Below, one piece after another: positions 54,863 to 64,000 of a stretch of 64,000 bases of DNA. The stretch spans positions 186,001-250,000 of the forward strand of contig NZ_FOGY01000001.1 in assembly GCF_900111345.1 (NCBI RefSeq), in the 5' to 3' direction. Below the pieces are notes generated by a model. It saw only the letters and a list, made by a program, of their open reading frames with translations. It did not search any database and was not told the origin of the DNA. This DNA is from Psychrobacillus sp. OK032. GTDB lineage: Bacteria > Bacillota > Bacilli > Bacillales_A > Planococcaceae. Position numbers and translations under genes: made by a program. The number at the start of each line of letters is the position of its first letter. Within the stretch, counting starts at the first letter, position 1.

Positions 54863-55955
54863 GTAAACTCTCCTTTTTGCTATTAGCATTCATTAATTCG
54901 ATAAATTGGTCAAATAAGTGAACGGAATCCTCTGGACCTGACGAACCTTCTGGATGGAACTGTACAGAATACACTGGGAACTTTTTATGTTTTACGCCTT
55001 CGACAGTACCGTCATTTAATGCAATATGGGTGATTTCCAATTCAGTGTTAGCAATCGAGTCTGCATCAATTGCATAGCCATGGTTTTGAGAAGTAAGCTC
55101 TGTTCTTCCAGTCGTTAAATCTTTTACTGGATGATTGCCCCCGCGATGCCCAAATTTTAACTTGAAAGATGTAGCACCACTTGCAAGAGAAATCAGTTGA
55201 TGTCCTAGACATACTCCAAAAATCGGAACTTGCCCGATAATTTCCTTTACCATTTCGATTGCTTCCGGAATATCTGTTGGATCTCCAGGGCCATTTGATA
55301 GCATAACTCCGTCCGGAAACATTGCTAAAATTTCTTTTGCGGGTGTATTGTATGGTACGACTATAATATCGCAATTACGTTTATTTAATTCTCTTAAAAT
55401 ACCGTGCTTCATACCAAAGTCAACAAGTACTACTCTTTTTCCACGTCCTGGGCTTGGATAAGGACGAGTAATAGAGACTTGTTCTACTACATTTTTTGGA
55501 ATAATAGTAGCTTTTAGTTTTTCTATTTCTTGTTCGATGTTCACTTCTTCTCCAGCTTTTGTAAGCTTCCCTTTTAAAGATCCATGATTGCGAATAATCC
55601 GTGTTAATTTGCGTGTATCAATTCCTTCAATCCCTGGGACATTTTTTACTTCCAAAAATTCATTTAATGTACGTTGACTTCTAAAGTTAGATGGCTGTTC
55701 CGCAAGCTCTCTAATTACAACTCCTGATAGAGCAAGCTCGATCGACTCAAAATCGTCTGGGTTAATCCCATAATTTCCAACCATTGGATACGTGAATGTT
55801 AAGATTTGACCACAGTTCGATGGGTCTGAAATGGATTCTTGATAGCCAGTCATTGCAGTAGTGAAAATAACTTCCCCAATAGTTCCTTCTTCGCTTCCAA
55901 AAGCATTTCCTTTAAATACTGTCCCATCTTCTAGTAGTAAAAATCTTGTTTTCAT
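54855..55955 (-). CDS. carA: Carbamoyl-phosphate synthase, pyrimidine-specific, small chain
   Basis: 366-residue glutaminase subunit. Class I amidotransferase domain with the catalytic cysteine in [16 protein letters not shown] and the [10 protein letters not shown] histidine-glutamate near the end; N-terminal CPSase_sm domain ([20 protein letters not shown]). ATG 55955 overlaps the pyrC stop; longer open frame to 55973 not needed. Overlaps carB by eight bases. Confidence 0.97.
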   Translation of the reverse strand: MKTRFLLLEDGTVFKGNAFGSEEGTIGEVIFTTAMTGYQESISDPSNCGQILTFTYPMVGNYGINPDDFESIELALSGVVIRELAEQPSNFRSQRTLNEFLEVKNVPGIEGIDTRKLTRIIRNHGSLKGKLTKAGEEVNIEQEIEKLKATIIPKNVVEQVSITRPYPSPGRGKRVVLVDFGMKHGILRELNKRNCDIIVVPYNTPAKEILAMFPDGVMLSNGPGDPTDIPEAIEMVKEIIGQVPIFGVCLGHQLISLASGATSFKLKFGHRGGNHPVKDLTTGRTELTSQNHGYAIDADSIANTELEITHIALNDGTVEGVKHKKFPVYSVQFHPEGSSGPEDSVHLFDQFIELMNANSKKESLHA

Positions 55956-57232
55956 ACGTTCTCCTCCTGCCATACAATTTCTCCGTTATAAATAGTTATT
56001 TGCGGCCATGCTGTGCAAATCCATCCGTTAAATGGTGTGTTTCTTCCTTGGGATAAAAATGCTTCCTTATCAATTGCCTGTTCTTTTTCCAAATCTATTA
56101 AAACTAAATCCGCTGGTGCCCCAACTTCTAATTTTCCAAATTCAAAGCCAAACACATCAGCTGGTTTAGTCGTTAAAAACCCTAGTAATTGCTTTAATGT
56201 CCAATCTCCAGTTTTCACGAAATGTGTATACAAAAGTGGAAATGCTGTTTCTAGTCCGACAATTCCGAATGGAGCCTTCTCAAAACCATTTGCTTTTTCT
56301 TCCTCTGTATGTGGTGCATGATCTGTCGCAATGAAATCTAGCGTGCCATCTAGTAGGCCTTCTCGAAGTGCTAGCATATCTTCTTTTGCTCGAAGGGGAG
56401 GATTCATTTTCCAGTTCGTATCGTTTGAAGGAATATCATCCTCACAAAGTAGTAAATGGTGAGGGCTTACTTCTGCCGTTACATGTACGCCTGCTTTTTT
56501 CGCATCTCGTATTACACGTACCGATTCTTTCGTACTCACATGACATACATGGTAATGAGCTCCCGCGGCTTCTGCGAGTAATATATCTCGCGCAATATGT
56601 ACTGATTCTGAAACGGATGGAATTCCTTTTAATCCCAATTCCTCGTTTCTCTTTCCTTTATGCATCACACCACCGTAAATTAGTGTATTGTCTTCACAGT
56701 GTGCAACAACTGGGAGATTAAATTTCGCAGCTTCCTCCATTGCCTCAAGCATCGTGCCGGCCTCTTGTACTCCTACTCCATCATCTGTCAGCGCAAATGC
56801 TCCAAGATTTTTCAATGCTTCGATATTTGTTCGCTCTTTTCCAGCTTGGCGGAGTGTAATCGATGCATATGGAAGTACACGTACTAATCCATTAGTTTCT
56901 ATTAAATCAAGCACATGTGAAAAGTTTTCTGCTGTATCTGGTACTGGTCTAGTATTTGGCATCGCACAAATCGTTGTGTATCCACCTTTAGCGGCAGCTT
57001 TCGTCCCTGTCTCAATCGTTTCTTTATGCTCGCCACCTGGCTCACGTAAATGTACATGAACATCGATAAATCCAGGTGAAAGAAACATTCCTTTTCCGTC
57101 AATGACAATAGCATGTTCAGCCGTTACATTTGCTCCGATTTCTACTATTTTCCCTTCATTAATGACAACCGAAGTTTTTTCGAAGTCTCCTGCATTGTTA
57201 ACTATTTGAACATTTTTAATAATTTTTGTCAT
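55952..57232 (-). CDS. pyrC: Dihydroorotase
   Basis: 426-residue class I amidohydrolase that closes carbamoyl-aspartate to dihydroorotate. Metal ligands in [15 protein letters not shown] and later AHCED and HVSTKESV; the FIATDHAPH aspartate is catalytic. Starts one base after the pyrB stop with GGGAGAG upstream. Confidence 0.97.
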   Translation of the reverse strand: MTKIIKNVQIVNNAGDFEKTSVVINEGKIVEIGANVTAEHAIVIDGKGMFLSPGFIDVHVHLREPGGEHKETIETGTKAAAKGGYTTICAMPNTRPVPDTAENFSHVLDLIETNGLVRVLPYASITLRQAGKERTNIEALKNLGAFALTDDGVGVQEAGTMLEAMEEAAKFNLPVVAHCEDNTLIYGGVMHKGKRNEELGLKGIPSVSESVHIARDILLAEAAGAHYHVCHVSTKESVRVIRDAKKAGVHVTAEVSPHHLLLCEDDIPSNDTNWKMNPPLRAKEDMLALREGLLDGTLDFIATDHAPHTEEEKANGFEKAPFGIVGLETAFPLLYTHFVKTGDWTLKQLLGFLTTKPADVFGFEFGKLEVGAPADLVLIDLEKEQAIDKEAFLSQGRNTPFNGWICTAWPQITIYNGEIVWQEENV

Positions 57233-57233
57233 G

Positions 57234-58112
57234 TTATTCTCTCCCTTTCAAGATCATTTCAGTGATTGCCATGCGGACGACCACACCATTTTGCATTTGC
57301 TTAAAAATTCTGGACCGGTCACATTCTACTAGTTCACTCGCGATTTCAACGTTTCGATTAAATGGAGCTGGATGCATAATGATCGCATCACTTTTCATTT
57401 TTCGCTCTCTTTCCACTGTTAAACCGTATGTTTGATGATACTCTTCTTTAGAAAAGTTCCCATTTCCTTCATGTCTTTCATGTTGTACTCGAAGTAGCAT
57501 TATTACATCACTAGACTCAATTACTTCATCGAAATCGTGAACGCATTTAAATTCTCCTTGCCATTCAGGCGGGCAAACAAATTGTACTTTTGCTCCAAGC
57601 CTTGTAAGGGCATCTGCGTTCGATCTTGCAACTCGACTATGCGCTATATCTCCGACTATTGTAATTATTTTATTTTCTACTGTCCCAAATTCTTCCCAAA
57701 TGGTGAAGATATCAAGAAGACTTTGTGTTGGATGATTCCCTGTTCCGTCTCCTCCGTTAATAATAGCTACTTTCGTTTTGCCTATTAATTCTTCGAAAAA
57801 ATTGTTTTGTTCATGTCTTATCACTAAAGCATCCACTCCGACTGCTTCTAAAACTTTCACTGTATCGTAAAGCGTCTCGCCTTTTAATGTACTTGAAAAA
57901 CCTGAGTCGAAAGGAAGTACATTTAGTTGTAATTTACGTTCTGCCATTTCAAAACTCATCTTGGTCCGAGTACTTGGTTCAAAAAATAAATTTGCCATTG
58001 TATATTGATTTTTCAATGTCGAGGCAGCACCTTCTCGAAAAGCTTTTGCCTGTTTTAATATAGTTGTTATTTGTTCGACCGATAAATCTTTCATCGTTAC
58101 TAAGTTTTCCAA
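57234..58112 (-). CDS. pyrB: Aspartate carbamoyltransferase, catalytic subunit
   Basis: 292 residues, slightly short for the family. Carbamoyl-phosphate binding [33 protein letters not shown] and aspartate-binding LRVQHERHE. No regulatory chain gene follows, as in other Bacilli. The pyrP-pyrB attenuator lies directly upstream. Confidence 0.97.
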   Translation of the reverse strand: MENLVTMKDLSVEQITTILKQAKAFREGAASTLKNQYTMANLFFEPSTRTKMSFEMAERKLQLNVLPFDSGFSSTLKGETLYDTVKVLEAVGVDALVIRHEQNNFFEELIGKTKVAIINGGDGTGNHPTQSLLDIFTIWEEFGTVENKIITIVGDIAHSRVARSNADALTRLGAKVQFVCPPEWQGEFKCVHDFDEVIESSDVIMLLRVQHERHEGNGNFSKEEYHQTYGLTVERERKMKSDAIIMHPAPFNRNVEIASELVECDRSRIFKQMQNGVVVRMAITEMILKGRE

Positions 58113-58132
58113 CTTAATCCCCCTCTTTCCTA

Positions 58133-58257
58133 TAAAAAAAACTTCTTGAAAAGTCTCAAGAAGGTTCGATTAAGCATAGGCAAGTAAAGGAATCTCTTAG
58201 CGAAGTTCCAACCAGTCTATCCGAACCCTTTGCTGACTCTCTGTTCAACTTATTAAA
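58133..58257 (-). promoter_or_regulatory. PyrR-dependent attenuator between pyrP and pyrB
   Basis: On the minus strand a PyrR-binding hairpin with CAGAGAGTCAGC (58235-58246 region) is followed by a terminator: CTTCTTGA (58142-58149 complement) pairing with TCAAGAAG and then eight T. PyrR bound to UMP favours the terminator, so pyrB and later genes fall when pyrimidines are plentiful. Confidence 0.85.
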
Positions 58258-58264
58258 AGGTTAT

Positions 58265-59566
58265 TTATTCAGTTTTTCCTAAATCCTGCGTTTCGGCTTC
58301 TTTTCTACCTGGTAAAACCAGATTTAGTATAACCCCAATGATTGCCGCTAGAGCCATTCCCTCTATGCTTAACGATTCAGACACGATGAATTTTGCTCCA
58401 CCGATTCCAATTACTAAGATAACGGACGCAATAACTAGGTTTCTACTATTACCAAAATCTACATTTGCTTCTACTAGCATTCTTAAACCACTTGCGGCAA
58501 TTATTCCGAATAAAAGTATGGAAACTCCACCAAGAACTGCTGTTGGGATTGTTGCAATAACAGCCATTGCTTTTCCAAAGAATGATAATAGTATAGCGAT
58601 TACTGCTGCTCCCATGATGACATATACACTATACACTCTAGTAATAGCTAGAACTCCTATGTTTTCACCATATGTTGTCTTCGGTGGACCACCGATTAAT
58701 GCACTGACAAACGTACCAAACCCATCACCGAGCAAAGATCTATGTAAACCCGGCTCTTTAATATAATCACGATTCACTACTTTTCCTAATACAAGTTGGT
58801 GACCGATATGTTCAGATATTGTGACAATAACAATTGGCACCATGACTAGTAATATTTTAGTAGTTATTTCAAATTCATAATGCACACCAGGTATTAAGAA
58901 ATCCGGTAATGCGAACATTTTTGCTTCTTTAATTGGTTCAAAGTTAACAATTCCAATTGCGATAGAATATATGTAGCCGACTACTAAACCGACTAAAATC
59001 GGCATTGTACTTAAAATGTTTTTAAAATAGATGGTGCAGAAGATTGCTGTAAACAATGTTACAAGAGCTGCTGAGAAGTGTAAGAAACTATATTCCTTTA
59101 TATCTGTCCCTTCAATAGGAATATTCATGGCCATATCTACGGCAACTCCCGAAAGACCTAAACCAATAACCATAATGACTGGTCCCACTACGATTGCCGG
59201 CAATAATTTCATGATCCAGTTATATCCACTTTTCCATATAATGAGCGAAACGATACCATATACTAATCCGACAAACATGGCACCTATCATTGCGTTCCCC
59301 GGCTCAGTCTTGCCATTAGTAGCTATAATAATCGGTGCGATAAACGCAAAGGATGATCCTAAATATGCTGGAACTTGAAATTTCGTAATCATTAAGAAAA
59401 CAATTGTCGCTATTCCACTTGTAAGTAAAGCAATTGCTGGACTTAATCCTACTAGCTGTGGCACTAAAATTGTTGAACCGAACATGGCGAACATATGCTG
59501 GAAGCTTAATGTGATGAGTTGACCTCCAGACGGCTTTTCATTTACATCTAATACGGTATTTGACAT
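58265..59566 (-). CDS. pyrP: Uracil permease
   Basis: 433-residue NCS2-family uracil:proton symporter with about fourteen helices. Motifs: QHMFAMFGSTILVPQLVGLS (start helix with substrate-site residues), ISEHIGHQLVLG and FGTFVSALIGGPPKTTYGENIGVLAITRV. Lies only 30 bases after pyrR, so there is no room for the attenuator found here in B. subtilis. Confidence 0.95.
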   Translation of the reverse strand: MSNTVLDVNEKPSGGQLITLSFQHMFAMFGSTILVPQLVGLSPAIALLTSGIATIVFLMITKFQVPAYLGSSFAFIAPIIIATNGKTEPGNAMIGAMFVGLVYGIVSLIIWKSGYNWIMKLLPAIVVGPVIMVIGLGLSGVAVDMAMNIPIEGTDIKEYSFLHFSAALVTLFTAIFCTIYFKNILSTMPILVGLVVGYIYSIAIGIVNFEPIKEAKMFALPDFLIPGVHYEFEITTKILLVMVPIVIVTISEHIGHQLVLGKVVNRDYIKEPGLHRSLLGDGFGTFVSALIGGPPKTTYGENIGVLAITRVYSVYVIMGAAVIAILLSFFGKAMAVIATIPTAVLGGVSILLFGIIAASGLRMLVEANVDFGNSRNLVIASVILVIGIGGAKFIVSESLSIEGMALAAIIGVILNLVLPGRKEAETQDLGKTE

Positions 59567-59596
59567 GTACGATTCCTCCCTTTGTTTCTTAAATTA

Positions 59597-60142
<546 letters not shown>

Positions 60143-60329
60143 TCATTTCCCCTTTCCGAAATATAAAAAACCTCTTGAGCAAGAGTTGCCCAAGAGGTTG
60201 TATGCGCGTAATTAAATAGGGTGAAGTACACTCAAAAGTCCGCAGACCTATAGTGATTCACTTTCACATATACCTTCTCAGCCTCTCTGGACTGTTATTA
60301 AAGGTGAAGCTATTCGATTTTCTTTTTTC
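60143..60329 (-). promoter_or_regulatory. pyr operon leader with PyrR-binding loop and terminator
   Basis: On the minus strand the leader contains AGTCCAGAGAGGCT (60280-60293 complement), an exact match to the conserved PyrR anti-antiterminator loop. A terminator follows, AACCTCTTG pairing with CAAGAGGTT (60169-60199) and a T-run. The layout matches the first B. subtilis attenuator. Confidence 0.92.
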
Positions 60330-60358
60330 AGTATAATCTACTCGTCTTCTTTTATCAA
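60330..60358 (-). promoter_or_regulatory. Sigma-A promoter of the pyr operon
   Basis: On the minus strand: TTGATA (60353-60358), a 17-base spacer, TATACT (60330-60335). Near-consensus boxes with ideal spacing directly before the PyrR leader. The -35 box lies inside the last codons of rluD. Confidence 0.85.
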
Positions 60359-61267
60359 GGATTGTTTTCTTAATTCTTCTAATAATTTTTCGAAATCCTC
60401 TGGAAGTGGTGAAGAAAACTCTAAATACTCGCCTGTTTTTGGTTGGATAAACCCTAAAACTCCAGCATGTAACACTTGACCATTAAAATCAATTGTTTTT
60501 TTCGGACCGTATTTTGGATCTCCCGCTAGTGGATGTCCAATATATTTCATATGCACGCGGATTTGATGTGTTCTTCCTGTTTCCAATTGACACTCTACAA
60601 CCGTATATTTATTAAATCGTTCTAGTACTCGGAAATGCGTCACTGCATGCTTCCCGTTATCTACTACTGCCATGCTTTGTCTCTCTTTTTTATCTCGTCC
60701 AATAGGAGCGTCGATTGTTCCTTTGTCATGTGGAATATGTCCGTGTACAACTGCCGTATATTTGCGCGTCACAGTTTTTTTCACTAATTGGTCCACTAAT
60801 GATTCATGTGCTACATCATTTTTGGCAACCATTAATAATCCAGTAGTATCTTTATCGATACGGTGAACAATTCCTGGACGTAGTACTCCATTAATGCCAG
60901 ACAGATCTTTCACTTGGTGCATAAGCCCGTTTACAAGCGTACCACTTGTATGTCCAGGTGCTGGATGTACGACCATCCCACGCGGTTTATATACAACTAC
61001 GACATCTTCGTCTTCATAGACAATGTTTAAATCCAAGTTTTCCGCAACAATATCTAGTGGTATTGCTTCCGGAGGTGAGACAACAATAACGTCGCCTTCT
61101 TTGACTTTATAATTCGATTTTGCTGCTTCGTTATTGACTAACACATGCCCATCTTTAATAAAGTTTTGGATTTGTGTTCGTGACCAATCCGAATCAAAAG
61201 AGGCTAATGCTTTGTCAATTCTCTCTTTTTCTTGTTCTTTTTCTATTACAAATGTAAGTTCTTCCAT
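60338..61267 (-). CDS. rluD: RluD-family 23S rRNA pseudouridine synthase
   Basis: 309 residues. N-terminal S4 RNA-binding domain (SRTQIQNFIKDGHVLVN) and catalytic domain with the active aspartate in GIVHRIDKDTTGLLMVAKND. It modifies uridines in large-subunit rRNA; the B. subtilis counterpart is ylyB. Starts overlapping the lspA stop by one base; the lspA-rluD-pyr order is conserved in Bacilli. Confidence 0.93.
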   Translation of the reverse strand: MEELTFVIEKEQEKERIDKALASFDSDWSRTQIQNFIKDGHVLVNNEAAKSNYKVKEGDVIVVSPPEAIPLDIVAENLDLNIVYEDEDVVVVYKPRGMVVHPAPGHTSGTLVNGLMHQVKDLSGINGVLRPGIVHRIDKDTTGLLMVAKNDVAHESLVDQLVKKTVTRKYTAVVHGHIPHDKGTIDAPIGRDKKERQSMAVVDNGKHAVTHFRVLERFNKYTVVECQLETGRTHQIRVHMKYIGHPLAGDPKYGPKKTIDFNGQVLHAGVLGFIQPKTGEYLEFSSPLPEDFEKLLEELRKQSLIKEDE

Positions 61268-61743
61268 TACTTCACCTTTTTCTTTTCTGCTCGTTCTTCT
61301 TTTATTATAAATATTATAACCATCACAACGCCAATCGATAACGCCGCATCTGCAATGTTAAAAATAGGAAAATCATAGTTAATGATTGGTATTAACACAT
61401 CGACAAAATCTACTACTTCGCTTCTCCATAAACGATCGATAAAGTTTCCAATAGCTCCGCCGAGTAGCATCATTAATCCGACTTGAAACAGTGGTTTGCC
61501 TTTTGCTTCTTTATGAAAATAATAAATGATTCCAATAATAACGACAACTGTAACGATTGTAAATAAGCCCATTTGACCTTGTAGCATTCCCCATGCTGCT
61601 CCACGATTTCGATGTGAAAGTAGTGCGAAATAAGGGTCCAATATAGGTATACGTTCGCCTAATTCCATATTATTAACAATCAACCATTTAGTCCATTGAT
61701 CAAGCGCTATGACTATTGCCGCTAGTCCATAAAATTTCCACAC
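61267..61743 (-). CDS. lspA: Lipoprotein signal peptidase
   Basis: 158-residue integral membrane aspartic protease with four helices. Catalytic aspartates in NFIDRLWRSEVVDFVD and FNIADAALSIG, plus RNRGAAWGML. Cleaves signal peptides of prolipoproteins such as LivJ, MetQ, DctP and the YhcN-like protein in this window. Type II peptidase. In Bacilli it sits between ileS and rluD, as here. Confidence 0.96.
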   Translation of the reverse strand: MWKFYGLAAIVIALDQWTKWLIVNNMELGERIPILDPYFALLSHRNRGAAWGMLQGQMGLFTIVTVVVIIGIIYYFHKEAKGKPLFQVGLMMLLGGAIGNFIDRLWRSEVVDFVDVLIPIINYDFPIFNIADAALSIGVVMVIIFIIKEERAEKKKVK

Positions 61744-61849
61744 ATCAAATTCCCCCGATTTAAAAGAATCTTCCCTAGTTTACCATACAATGCAACATTT
61801 CGTAAAAAAACAGAAAAAGAAATAAGCAATCACCGTAAGTTTCCGCTAT

Positions 61850-62070
61850 GATTTTCGCTGCAGGCGGACGCTTTCCGCGGGCATGGCTTCGATCTCCTCA
61901 GGCCAACAGGATGTTGGTCACGAAGTCGTTGCCACACGAGGTGGCGTTCTTAGCCTTTGTTCCTTTGTCTGCTCCTGCGGGGTCTTCAGCTCATGCACCT
62001 GACACTTCGCTTTCGGTGCAAAAAAACATCTGCTATTCCCGCTGGAGTCGCCGCCTTCCGCTGCAATCAA
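61850..62070. repeat. Dispersed GC-rich repeat, copy 5
   Basis: Left end GATTTTCGCTGCAGGCGGAC followed by GCTTTCCGCGGGCATGGC; right end GCTGGAGTCGCCGCCTTCCG..CAATCAA. GATT-(8)-AGGCGG occurs at both ends in inverted orientation, so it has imperfect terminal inverted repeats. The core (GGCCAACAGGATGTTGGTCA..TTGCCACACG) is inverted relative to copies 2 and 4. Confidence 0.8.
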
Positions 62071-62511
62071 TGGGAATTACTTGCTATTTGGCGTCTGCAG
62101 TTATCAGAGATTTAAAATTATCAGGTCCACTTCACACTATTTATTAAGCCTAATTGTAATATGCTGTCTCAGAATATGTAGAGCATTAACTAAGATAAAG
62201 CCCGTTCTGTTCAACGAATTATTGGAATAACACTTCGTATTCATCATCGTCTCACTCCAAGTAAGTTTATTGTTTTATAACTGGTTGCTTTTACCGGAAA
62301 ATCCACAACAGAAGTTTTAGAAAGTGCCTGCATAAACGCGCTATGGCAAAGAGTATCTTGCTTTATTGTCTCAAGATTATCCGGAAAAGAGTGCAAGAAT
62401 ACATAATAATTATCGACATCTCATAGCATGTAAACCCATTACAGAGAAACTTTTGCTTTGTTAACCTGATTGGTTGCTTTCAATATTAATTTGATTGATC
62501 TCCGTGTAATA
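62071..62511. other. Intergenic region between ileS and lspA, no gene supported
   Basis: About 440 bases. A plus-strand frame contains peptide-like stretches (for example ARSVQRIIGITLRIHHRLTP near 62200) but frequent stops and no start signal, so it is probably a decayed gene. A traR/dksA-type gene often found between lspA and ileS in Bacillus is absent. Confidence 0.4.
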
Positions 62512-62548
62512 ACATAAAAAAATGTGGTCCTGCTAAAAGGACCACATT
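62512..62548 (-). terminator. Rho-independent terminator of ileS
   Basis: AATGTGGTCC (62521-62530) pairs perfectly with GGACCACATT (62539-62548), eight-base loop; on the minus strand a T-rich run follows. Confidence 0.9.
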
Positions 62549-62554
62549 CTTTTA

Positions 62555-64000
62555 TTACATGTAATTTTCTTCTACTACATCCGCACAGCGCGTACATAAT
62601 GTTGCGTGCTTCTCATTTGTTCCAACTGTTTCAGAAATAGTCCAGCAGCGTTCACATTTTTCTCCATCTGCCTTTTCTACTAATACAGACGCATGCTCCA
62701 GTACAAGACTATTTTCGGCAGCAGCTTCTACTAACTCAAATTGAGAAACAATAAATAACTGACCAAAATCAATAGCATCTGTTTCAAACAATGATTTATA
62801 TTCATCTTTCACATATAAAGTTACTTTTGCTTCTAATGATTTACCAATTGTTTTTGCATTACGTGCTTCTTCTAATGCTTTTAACACATCATCACGTAAA
62901 TCCATAATTTTCTTCCATTTAGGAGCTAATTCTTCGAAATCTGGATATTGTACTGCATCTGGCATATCCGTTAATTGAATACTTTCTTCTGTTTCATGCT
63001 CCAAATAAGCCCATAGCTCATCAGTCGTATGCGGTAAAATTGGTGTCATTACTTTTAACAATGTAAGTAATGTATCATACATCACCGTTTGCATTGCACG
63101 ACGATCTGCATGATCCGCTCCATAAATGTATACAACATCCTTCGCAACATCTAAATAGAACGAGCTTAACTCACCAGCAACGAAATTGTTTACAGCGTGG
63201 TAAACTGCTGCGAAATCGTAGCGATCATATGCTGCACGAGCTGTTTTTAATACATCCTGCAAACGCATAAACACATATTTATCCATTTCACGTAGGTTTT
63301 CGTATGCTACACGATCCTTAGCCGGGTTAAAGTCAGCAACGTTTCCATGTAGAAAACGGAATGTGTTACGAATTTTACGATATACTTCCGAAACTTGTTT
63401 TAACATATCCATTGAAATTCGAACGTCGCCCGTATAATCGACCGATGCAACCCAAAGACGTAAAATATCCGCGCCATATTGGTTCATTACTTTAGATGGA
63501 AGAATTACATTTCCAACTGACTTACTCATTTTGCGACCTTCTCCGTCTAACACGAAACCGTGAGAAAGCAACCCTTTATAAGGTGCGTATCCATTAATCG
63601 CAACACTTGTAATAAGTGATGAGTTAAACCAGCCACGATATTGGTCAGAGCCTTCTAAGTAAAGGTCCGCTGGATATTTCATCCCACGCTCTACAAGTAC
63701 ACCTTGGTGAGAAGAACCTGAGTCAAACCAAACATCCATAATATCGTTTTCTTTTGTAAATTCACCATTAGGGCTACCTGGATGTGTAAAGCCTGCTGGT
63801 AATAACTCTTTCGCTTCTTTTTGGAACCAAATATTAGATCCATGTTCGCGGAATAATTTAGAGACGTTTGTAATTGTTTCTGGTGTGATAATTGGTTCCC
63901 CATTTTCCGCGTAGAAAATCGGAATTGGTACACCCCATGCACGTTGGCGTGAAATAACCCAGTCTCCACGGTCACGAATCATATTGTACAGACGAGTTTC
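62555..64000 (-). CDS. ileS: Isoleucyl-tRNA synthetase, C-terminal part (cut by window edge)
   Basis: 482 codons of a class I aminoacyl-tRNA synthetase run off the right edge. Visible: [49 protein letters not shown], the KMSKS signature in [10 protein letters not shown], an anticodon-binding domain ([13 protein letters not shown]) and the C-terminal zinc finger C-x2-C (CERCW) with C-x2-C (CTRCADV). This is the bacterial short type. The ATG at 63982 is internal; the true start and any T-box leader lie outside the window. Confidence 0.97.
   Translation of the reverse strand, partial: ETRLYNMIRDRGDWVISRQRAWGVPIPIFYAENGEPIITPETITNVSKLFREHGSNIWFQKEAKELLPAGFTHPGSPNGEFTKENDIMDVWFDSGSSHQGVLVERGMKYPADLYLEGSDQYRGWFNSSLITSVAINGYAPYKGLLSHGFVLDGEGRKMSKSVGNVILPSKVMNQYGADILRLWVASVDYTGDVRISMDMLKQVSEVYRKIRNTFRFLHGNVADFNPAKDRVAYENLREMDKYVFMRLQDVLKTARAAYDRYDFAAVYHAVNNFVAGELSSFYLDVAKDVVYIYGADHADRRAMQTVMYDTLLTLLKVMTPILPHTTDELWAYLEHETEESIQLTDMPDAVQYPDFEELAPKWKKIMDLRDDVLKALEEARNAKTIGKSLEAKVTLYVKDEYKSLFETDAIDFGQLFIVSQFELVEAAAENSLVLEHASVLVEKADGEKCERCWTISETVGTNEKHATLCTRCADVVEENYM

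Overview
The window reads as chromosome of a low-GC, endospore-forming Firmicute, most likely Planococcaceae/Caryophanaceae (Psychrobacillus/Lysinibacillus-like). This is an inference from gene content; no rRNA is present. The evidence is a spoVA-type spore germination operon, an alpha/beta-type SASP, a LysM-M14 cortex peptidase of the ENP1 type first known from Lysinibacillus sphaericus, a CotH spore-coat kinase, a Bacillus-order pyr operon with PyrR attenuators, and AGGAGG-type ribosome binding sites throughout.

Layout. 1-6900: the start of a sensor kinase and its OmpR-type regulator (minus); a DJ-1/PfpI fusion gene with two membrane proteins (plus); a tiny SASP-like gene; a secreted PHB-depolymerase-family esterase and a PBP4-type D,D-carboxypeptidase (minus). 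7575-11286: seven minus-strand genes in the order DUF1657, YhcN/YlaJ-like lipoprotein, SpoVAC, SpoVAD, SpoVAEb, DUF1657, DUF421, which is the gene order of the spoVA2mob operon linked to very heat-resistant spores. 13108-18163: a livJHMGF branched-chain amino acid ABC operon. 18350-19540: the ENP1-like peptidase. 19696-29055: a secreted GH3 glycosidase, uronate isomerase uxaC, a YesM/YesN two-component system and a DctPQM TRAP transporter with a cre-like site, together a probable uronate uptake and catabolism locus.

29616-38074 is a looser stretch: two Gfo/Idh/MocA dehydrogenases, an APC permease, metNIQ, a HEAT-like protein, a YesK-like membrane protein, a YciI remnant, several GC-rich dispersed repeats and a duplicated intergenic segment. 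38214-41698 holds spore genes: an SASP, a DUF2892 protein, a Ser/Arg/Lys repeat protein preceded by a sigma-K-like promoter, CotH kinase, and a SET-domain methyltransferase 23 bases after cotH. 41801-48470 contains a stand-alone, divergent HPr kinase, LysR, a CofE-like ligase, an ECF S-component, a repetitive DUF6944-like protein, and a divergent flavodoxin-fold oxidoreductase/MarR pair whose Shine-Dalgarno sequences both point at ATA codons. 48645-60142 is the complete pyrR-P-B-C-AA-AB-K-D-F-E operon (minus) with a clear sigma-A promoter and two PyrR attenuators. rluD, lspA and the 3' part of ileS close the window.

Most noteworthy: the Ser-repeat/CotH/SET group, which suggests two kinds of post-translational modification of one coat protein; the spoVA2mob-type operon carrying the DUF1657 domain three times; the paired ATA starts; and a dispersed repeat family whose core is inverted between copies.
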